DNA from: Streptomyces sp. CB09001
GTDB lineage: Bacteria > Actinomycetota > Actinomycetes > Streptomycetales > Streptomycetaceae
Direction: 5' to 3'
Length of the DNA: 64,000 bases
NCBI RefSeq assembly: GCF_003369795.1
Contig: NZ_CP026730.1
Location: forward strand, 6,749,001 to 6,813,000
Of this stretch, positions 59,688 to 64,000 are shown one piece after another; within the stretch, counting starts at the first letter, position 1, and every line of letters begins with the position of its first letter. The position numbers and the translations under genes were made by a program. The notes beneath the pieces were generated by a model. It saw nothing but the letters and a program-made list of their open reading frames with translations. It made no database searches and was not told where the DNA came from.

Positions 59688-59761
59688 GAAGAGCCCTTCC
59701 CGGAACGGCGTCGAACCAGGTACGTCAATAGGACGGCTGTGATTTTCCGGAAGGGCTCTTC
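59688..59761 (+). promoter_or_regulatory. Long inverted repeat that would sequester the RBS of the next gene
   Basis: GAAGAGCCCTTCCCGGA (59688-59704) pairs with TCCGGAAGGGCTCTTC (59746-59761), 16 bp with a single bulged C, enclosing about 41 nt. The GGAAGGG in the right arm is the only plausible ribosome-binding site for the ATG at 59765, so the hairpin would hide it. It could also be a remnant of mobile-element ends. Confidence 0.7.
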
Positions 59762-59764
59762 TCC

Positions 59765-60832
59765 ATGCGTACGCGACGTCCCGGCATGACATCCGAAGAG
59801 GATCGGGTCTCGGCACGCCCTGGCGTGCCCCTCCCCACCCAGGACGCGGGCCTGATGAGGGAGACCCCCGTGGCGTCGCTCTCGCCTGCCGCGCTCCACA
59901 ACCTGCAGCGCGGCGCGGGTAATCGCGCCGTGGCGCGGATGGTGGGCGACGAGCGGCACCGGCAAGCTGCCGGCTCCGGCCACCGGACCGCTCCGTCCGC
60001 CGTGCAGCGCTCCGCCGCGCGTGATGCCGCGATGCCGGTGCAGCGGATGGCGGGGGGCCACACGGTCCAGCGCTGGCGCAATGGGCAAGTCGAGGACGTG
60101 AGTGCGAACGAGAGTGCCAAATACGGACGAGGCGCATGGACTCAGGTCGACAAGCAGACAAAACACAAGGTCAAGCACTACCTCATCGCCTGGAAGGACG
60201 ATGCCACAGCGGTCGTCGGCGTAAAGGCGCAACTCAGCCCGTACAACGGGAAGCCGGCATACGGCGGAGGATTCCCGGCGCCCGCCGGCGGGACGAGCGA
60301 GATGTCCGAGCGCGACATGGACGGTGCGTGGCAGCGAAACGGAGATAGCACCCCTCCCGGCAACCTGATGAGGGACCACACCCTGCACCACGAGGTCGAC
60401 CAGGAACTACTGCGTTCCTACCAGCTGACAGGCATCGGCCAGGAGCTGGCGACCGGGTCGGACGGGCGGAACGACTACAAGGTCTGGCACGGCACCGTCG
60501 CCCCCGTCGAGAACCCCGCGGGCATACCGCCGGGCGACCCCTCTTACCAGGAGAACGAACGCACAGTGGAGATCCGCGTCGACGATCTGCGGCGCCTGCG
60601 GATCACCGGCCGGTCGTCCACGCAGGAGGTGCTTCGCGCGGTCGCGGAACTCGCCGGCACTCCGCTGCCGGCCGAGGTGACGCGGGGCAGCCAGGCGGAG
60701 GTCTACCTCGCCCTGGACAACTTCCCGGTCCAGGAGTTGGCCAAGCAGCTGAGGGCCAGGATCGCTTGGATCGAGGAACAGGTCGAAGACGCCACGTCCC
60801 GGTCACGGGCCCTGGCCGGCGGCGGCCGATAG
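59765..60832 (+). CDS. DUF4157/eCIS-associated-type protein of unknown activity
   Basis: A 355-aa soluble protein. The N-terminal leader is LHNLQRGAGNRAVARMV (about residues 45-60) followed by three VQR motifs (80-82, 92-94, 101-103), a pattern common in proteins tied to extracellular contractile injection systems and DUF4157 payloads. The rest (from about residue 105) contains VEDVSANESAKYG, HYLIAWKDDATAVVGVK, DHTLHHEVDQELLRSYQLTGIG and a C-terminal coiled segment; I do not recognise a toxin fold. Codon use is less GC-extreme than neighbours. It stands alone next to tRNA-Pro copy 3; no eCIS genes are in the window. Confidence 0.7.
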   Translation: MRTRRPGMTSEEDRVSARPGVPLPTQDAGLMRETPVASLSPAALHNLQRGAGNRAVARMVGDERHRQAAGSGHRTAPSAVQRSAARDAAMPVQRMAGGHTVQRWRNGQVEDVSANESAKYGRGAWTQVDKQTKHKVKHYLIAWKDDATAVVGVKAQLSPYNGKPAYGGGFPAPAGGTSEMSERDMDGAWQRNGDSTPPGNLMRDHTLHHEVDQELLRSYQLTGIGQELATGSDGRNDYKVWHGTVAPVENPAGIPPGDPSYQENERTVEIRVDDLRRLRITGRSSTQEVLRAVAELAGTPLPAEVTRGSQAEVYLALDNFPVQELAKQLRARIAWIEEQVEDATSRSRALAGGGR

Positions 60833-61163
60833 GGCACCCACGGGACCCCAGCCCGTCAACAACGGTGCTGGACGGCGGCTGCGGGGCGACGACGGTGACG
60901 AGGTGGACGCCGGGGAGGCCGGGGCGCCTTGACCGCCGGTGCCACGTTCCACCCGCGGTGTTGCGTCCGGTGGACCGGCGTGGCCCTCTTCTCCCGGCAT
61001 CCCGGCATCCCGGCATCCCGGCATCCCGGCATCCCGGCATCCCGGCATCCCGGCATTCCGGCTTCTTCTTGGTGGGCGGACACCCTCTTGACGCCTCTTC
61101 GGTGCCGGTCGAGACTTCCCCAGTAATCCTAGTGATTAGGTAGGGAAACAACCGGGGAGAGCC
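60833..61163 (+). other. Intergenic stretch with an 8-bp tandem repeat
   Basis: No gene is supportable in these 331 nt; short frames on both strands exist only because of the repeat. It carries the tandem array at 60993-61056 and, just before the GST-like gene, CCAGTAATCCTAGTGATTAGG, an AT-richer segment likely to be its promoter. Confidence 0.5.
60993..61056 (+). repeat. Tandem repeat, 8 copies of CCCGGCAT
   Basis: Eight exact copies of the octamer CCCGGCAT in a row, followed by a decayed ninth (TCCGGCTT). The unit is not a multiple of three and lies outside genes, about 110 nt upstream of the GST-like gene. Confidence 0.95.
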
Positions 61164-61838
61164 ATGACCGTCACACCGATCGTCCCTGCCCCCGCCTTCC
61201 GCGGCCGGATCGGCCGCGACCCGAGCAGCGGCCACTACGCCGTGCCGCGCCGCTACCGCCTCCACCTCTCACCCGGCCACGACGACTGTCTGGGCATCGC
61301 CGTCGTGCACCGCCTCCTCGGTCTGGACGAGATCTGTCCGGTGACCCTTCTGGCACCGCGCCCCGACTGTCCCGACGGCGGGTACTCCGACCTGCGCCCG
61401 CTGTACGAGGCGAGCGCGCACCACTACCGGGGGCCGGCCGTGGCACCGGTGCTCAGCGACGGCTGGTCCGGCCGCATCGTGAGCACACACGCGCGCGACA
61501 TCATGCGCGACCTCGCCCGGTCCTTCACCCCGGCCGCCGGCCCGGCGCTGTATCCGCGCGGCGCGGAGGCGGCCGTCGCAGCCGTCGAGGAACTGTGCAC
61601 CCGGGCCGCCGACCCCGCGGCGCTGCCCGGCGTGCTGGACGTCCTCGAGCGCCGCCTGTCCGAGCACTCCCACGTCGTCGGCGACCTGCTGACCGCCGCC
61701 GACGTCGAGGTGTGGGCGGCCCTCGTCCGGCTCGACACCCCGCTGCCCGCGGACGATCACCCCGCCCTGTGGACCCACGTCCGGCGTCTGACCGCCCACC
61801 CGGCCTTCGGCCGCCACCTCGTGGGCCGTCCCGCCTGA
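61164..61838 (+). CDS. Degenerate glutathione S-transferase-like protein
   Basis: A 224-aa protein resembling the Xi-class/glutathionyl-hydroquinone reductase layout. RYRLHLSPGHDDCLGIAVVHRLLGL aligns where the thioredoxin-like domain normally has YHLYVSxxCPWAHR, but the CPWA catalytic motif is absent. The C-terminal helical domain is clear: GRIVSTHARDIMRDLA, VEELCTRA, HVVGDLLTAADVEVWAALVRLD and HPALWTHVRRLTAHPAFG. It may be a GST-fold protein with another function. ATG at 61164. Confidence 0.7.
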   Translation: MTVTPIVPAPAFRGRIGRDPSSGHYAVPRRYRLHLSPGHDDCLGIAVVHRLLGLDEICPVTLLAPRPDCPDGGYSDLRPLYEASAHHYRGPAVAPVLSDGWSGRIVSTHARDIMRDLARSFTPAAGPALYPRGAEAAVAAVEELCTRAADPAALPGVLDVLERRLSEHSHVVGDLLTAADVEVWAALVRLDTPLPADDHPALWTHVRRLTAHPAFGRHLVGRPA

Positions 61839-61995
61839 GCGGACAGGACACCCGGAAGTCGCCGTGTCCGCCGCCCCCCAGCGGCGGACACGGCGTGTGC
61901 CGCGGCGCGTCGCCCTCCCCCGAAGGCGGCGCGCCGCGGCCGGCCCCCGGCGCCGGTCTGTGGCCACGGCGCGCGGGTGCTTGTGAGCCGCGCGG

Positions 61996-63075
61996 TCACC
62001 AGTACATGACCGCCGTCTCGCCCGCACCCCACGAGGAGTACAGGCGCACCCGGACGACATAGCGGCGGCCCTTGACGAAACGGGCCCTGATCGTGGCGTT
62101 GCGGGAGGTTCCCCCGTCGTCCTGTCCGGCGAAGTAGCGGGGCACACCGTCCCGCTCCTCGAAGACGACGACGACGGCGTCACTGTCACCGAAGGTGCCC
62201 ACGGTGTACTCGCGGGTCTCCGGCGGATCCACGCGGAAGTCGGCCTGCTCGCCGGGCCCGAGACCCAGCGGCACCGAGCGGAACGGCACCAGCGGACCGG
62301 GCCGGCCGGTGGGCGGGTACCAGCGCAGGGTGAACTCCTTGTCGGCGGCGGAGAGCGTACCGGGCGGGTGCAGGCCGGAGCGGTAGTGCTCGGGTTCCAG
62401 TATCAGTCCCGAGGAGAACGGGTACTCCATGATCGACTGCGGGTCCCAGACCGGGGCGTTGGCCTCGTCGCCGTCGAGCTTGCGCAGGATGTTGTGGAAG
62501 GTCCGCTCCCGGCTCCAGTGGTTGGGCGGGCCCGCCAGCTCGGCGTAGACCGCCTCGTCGTCCCACAGGATGCCCGCGAACGGGCTCTGGTGCTCGTGCA
62601 GCATGCCGAGCGCGTGCCCGATCTGGTGCAGGGCCGTCGCGCGCTCGCCCGGAGCGGTCAGGTCCCAGCCGAAGTTCATCGTACGGTCGTTCAGACCGAC
62701 CCGGAGCGCGTCCTTGCCCACCGCCGACCAGGATCCGTCGCCGGGCTGGAAGCCGATGCGCAGCTCCGCCTCCGACCGGTCGCGGACCTCCACCAGATCG
62801 AGCCCGATGCCGAGGTCCCGCCACTCCCGGAAGCAGTCGCGCACCACGTCCCGCTGCTCCTCGGTCCCCGCCCACGAACCCCGGCGCGGCCGCCCGCTCC
62901 CCGGCATCGGGACCACCGAGGCGTCGGTGTCGCCGCCGAGGAAGCAGTAGTGCAGCACGGTTGCGTTGACCCACATCCGCTGCCCGCCGACGAGCGCGGC
63001 GACGCGCTCCACGGCCAGCCCCGGCGGAAGCACCGGGTCAGGCTGCTGCGCGAGCGAGCAGTAGCGTGCGGTCAT
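61996..63075 (-). CDS. Astacin-like (M12A) metalloprotease homologue with Glu-to-Gln change
   Basis: A 359-aa protein of the astacin-like fold, without a signal peptide. The zinc motif normally H-E-x-x-H-x-x-G-x-x-H reads HQIGHALGMLH (H150, Q151, H154, H160) followed by EHQSPF; the Met-turn region SIMEYPF (M at about residue 216) is intact. All three zinc ligands remain but the general-base Glu is Gln (codon CAG at 62623-62625). After about residue 255 comes a C-terminal beta-rich domain. ATG at 63075. It may bind zinc and ligands without cutting peptides. Confidence 0.8.
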   Translation of the reverse strand: MTARYCSLAQQPDPVLPPGLAVERVAALVGGQRMWVNATVLHYCFLGGDTDASVVPMPGSGRPRRGSWAGTEEQRDVVRDCFREWRDLGIGLDLVEVRDRSEAELRIGFQPGDGSWSAVGKDALRVGLNDRTMNFGWDLTAPGERATALHQIGHALGMLHEHQSPFAGILWDDEAVYAELAGPPNHWSRERTFHNILRKLDGDEANAPVWDPQSIMEYPFSSGLILEPEHYRSGLHPPGTLSAADKEFTLRWYPPTGRPGPLVPFRSVPLGLGPGEQADFRVDPPETREYTVGTFGDSDAVVVVFEERDGVPRYFAGQDDGGTSRNATIRARFVKGRRYVVRVRLYSSWGAGETAVMYW

Positions 63076-63124
63076 GGCCCTCAGGGTGCCGTCCGGTCCG
63101 GCCCCGGCGCCTGAGTCGGGGGGT

Positions 63125-63153
63125 ACTCAAGTCACCCTGTATCAGGGATGAGT
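63125..63153. promoter_or_regulatory. Nested palindrome at the start of the LAL-like gene
   Basis: CCCTGTATCAGGG (63135-63147) has 5-bp perfect arms around TAT, nested in ACTCA...TGAGT. It abuts and partly overlaps the ATG at 63148 and lies between divergent genes. Could be an autoregulatory operator. Confidence 0.5.
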
Positions 63154-64000
63154 ATGCCGACTCATGTTGCCGTGACGACTTCTCTGCGGGACGCGAAGAG
63201 GCTGGAGACCCCCTGGCCGTTCACCGGGCGGGCGGACGAACTGGAGCTGGTGCGCAGGTCCGTGGCGGCCGGACGGGGCGGCCTCGTGGTGACCGGCCCG
63301 GCGGGAGCGGGCAAGACCAGGCTCGTGACGGAGGCCGTGCGCGGCACGGACCGCGCCCGCGCCGCCGGGACGCCCGAGACCCGGGACATCCCCTTCGCCG
63401 CCTTCGCCCACCTGCTGCCCGAGTCAGTCACCCTGCACCGCGCGGTACAACTCCTGTCCGACGTACGGCTGCTGCTGGTCGACGACGCGCACCTGCTCGA
63501 CGCCGCCTCCGCCGCCCTCGTGCACCAGCTCGCCGTACACGGCCGCACCCGCCTCCTGGTCGTCGCCACCGACGGCGCCCCCGTGCCGGACGCCGTGTCC
63601 CGGCTCTGGTCCGGGGAGCTGCTGCCGCGCCTCGCCCTGCGACCGCTGCCCCGCGAGGAGACCGCCGACCTCCTCACGGCCGGCGCGGACACCGTCCTGG
63701 AGCCGCTCACCGTCGACCGCCTGCACCGCCTGTGCCGAGGGGACCTGCGGCTGCTGCGCGAACTGCTGACCGCCGTCCGCGAGAGCGGCCGGCTCGTGCC
63801 GGTGCCGGACACGGACCAGTGGGCGTGGCGCGGACCGGTGCCGGTCACCCCGGCGGTCCGCGAGCGCACCGCCCAGGTACTCGACCGCCCCCGCACCGAG
63901 GAGCGGGAGACGCTCGAACGCCTCGCCTTCGCCGAGCCGTTGTCCCTGGACCTGGACCGGGACCTGGACCGGGACGCGCTCGACGTACGGATCCTGGAGC
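63148..64000 (+). CDS. LuxR/LAL-type ATPase regulator, 5' part (runs off the window)
   Basis: An open frame of 284 codons with no stop before the window ends. PWPFTGRADELELVRRSVAAG is the usual opening, then Walker A VTGPAGAGKTRLV (about residues 49-61) and Walker B VRLLLVDDAHLLDAASAALVHQLA (about 106-129), TRLLVVATDG (sensor 1). This is the AAA/STAND module of LAL regulators; the C-terminal LuxR HTH would lie beyond the window. The sequence between the two Walker boxes is only about 50 aa, shorter than typical. Start is ATG 63148 or 63154. Confidence 0.85.
   Translation, partial: MSMPTHVAVTTSLRDAKRLETPWPFTGRADELELVRRSVAAGRGGLVVTGPAGAGKTRLVTEAVRGTDRARAAGTPETRDIPFAAFAHLLPESVTLHRAVQLLSDVRLLLVDDAHLLDAASAALVHQLAVHGRTRLLVVATDGAPVPDAVSRLWSGELLPRLALRPLPREETADLLTAGADTVLEPLTVDRLHRLCRGDLRLLRELLTAVRESGRLVPVPDTDQWAWRGPVPVTPAVRERTAQVLDRPRTEERETLERLAFAEPLSLDLDRDLDRDALDVRILE

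Noticed and set aside
60993..61056. CRISPR-like array
   Set aside because: Units are 8 bp, contiguous, with no spacers and no cas genes.
60856..61083. Repeated peptide frames (CRDAGMPG units) over the octamer array
   Set aside because: They arise from the 8-bp tandem repeat being read in all three frames; no RBS or conserved domain.

Overview
The window is very GC-rich with long, tightly packed ORFs. It carries conservon (cvn) genes, a WhiB protein, lipobox-bearing binding proteins and three copies of tRNA-Pro(GGG). This points to a Streptomyces chromosome, probably a chromosome-arm or accessory segment. From memory, the order tdh-kbl, a glnA3-like glutamine synthetase and then an inositol cluster resembles the S. 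coelicolor SCO6790s-SCO7000 region; I could not check this.

Layout. (1) 1-9105 is a visibly lower-GC catabolic block: the end of a sugar-type ABC ATPase, a binding lipoprotein, a permease, an FAH-family hydrolase, a SnoaL-like protein, an SDR, a DUF3500 protein, an RraA/HMG-aldolase-like protein and an acyl-CoA ligase. It ends in a decayed zone (9106-10329) with an acyl-CoA dehydrogenase pseudogene. (2) 10330-14347 is a cvnA-B-C-D conservon with a GAF-protein gene coupled to its end. (3) 14547-20753 holds threonine catabolism (tdh-kbl), a LysR, an XRE/cupin regulator with a GNAT enzyme, a YjbR/MmcQ protein and an MFS exporter. (4) 20859 is the first tRNA-Pro. It is followed by a seven-subunit-type Mrp Na+/H+ antiporter operon (mrpA with MrpB fused, C, D, E, F, G), in which a 289-nt structured sequence splits mrpC from mrpD. 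(5) 27932-41667 runs through a DUF4916 protein, an amidohydrolase plus glnA3-type gamma-glutamyl ligase pair, a lipoprotein, an HhH-GPD protein, DUF3140, WhiB, a lysophospholipase-like hydrolase, a thiolase, an acyl-CoA ligase, a TauE-like permease, a DHA2 exporter with a C-terminal winged-helix tail, cobF and DUF309. (6) 41768 is the second tRNA-Pro. (7) 41935-57778 is a myo-inositol catabolic region. A leftward iolC-aldolase-iolB-iolD-gntR operon is divergent from a rightward ABC transporter plus IolE-like gene. Beyond it lie iolG with a PhyH-type oxygenase, a LacI regulator, a second Gfo/Idh/MocA dehydrogenase and an FCD-type GntR. (8) 57779-59203 holds a truncated LmbE-like remnant and a BASS-family transporter. 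(9) 59397 is the third tRNA-Pro, then an orphan protein with the LQR-GNRAV-VQR leader of DUF4157/eCIS-associated proteins, an 8-bp tandem repeat, a degenerate GST-like gene, an astacin-like protein whose catalytic Glu is Gln, and the start of a LuxR/LAL-type ATPase regulator that runs off the end.

How the parts work together. The inositol block encodes import (ABC), oxidation (iolG), dehydration or isomerisation (IolE-like), ring hydrolysis (iolD), isomerisation (iolB), phosphorylation (iolC) and aldol cleavage (IolJ-type aldolase), with three local regulators and a conspicuous 15-bp inverted repeat in the central divergent promoter. The methylmalonate-semialdehyde dehydrogenase (iolA) is not in the window. 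The first block looks like a complete uptake-activation-cleavage route for an unknown organic acid. The three tRNA-Pro genes are identical and in the same orientation, so they divide the window into cassettes and are plausible recombination or integration points.
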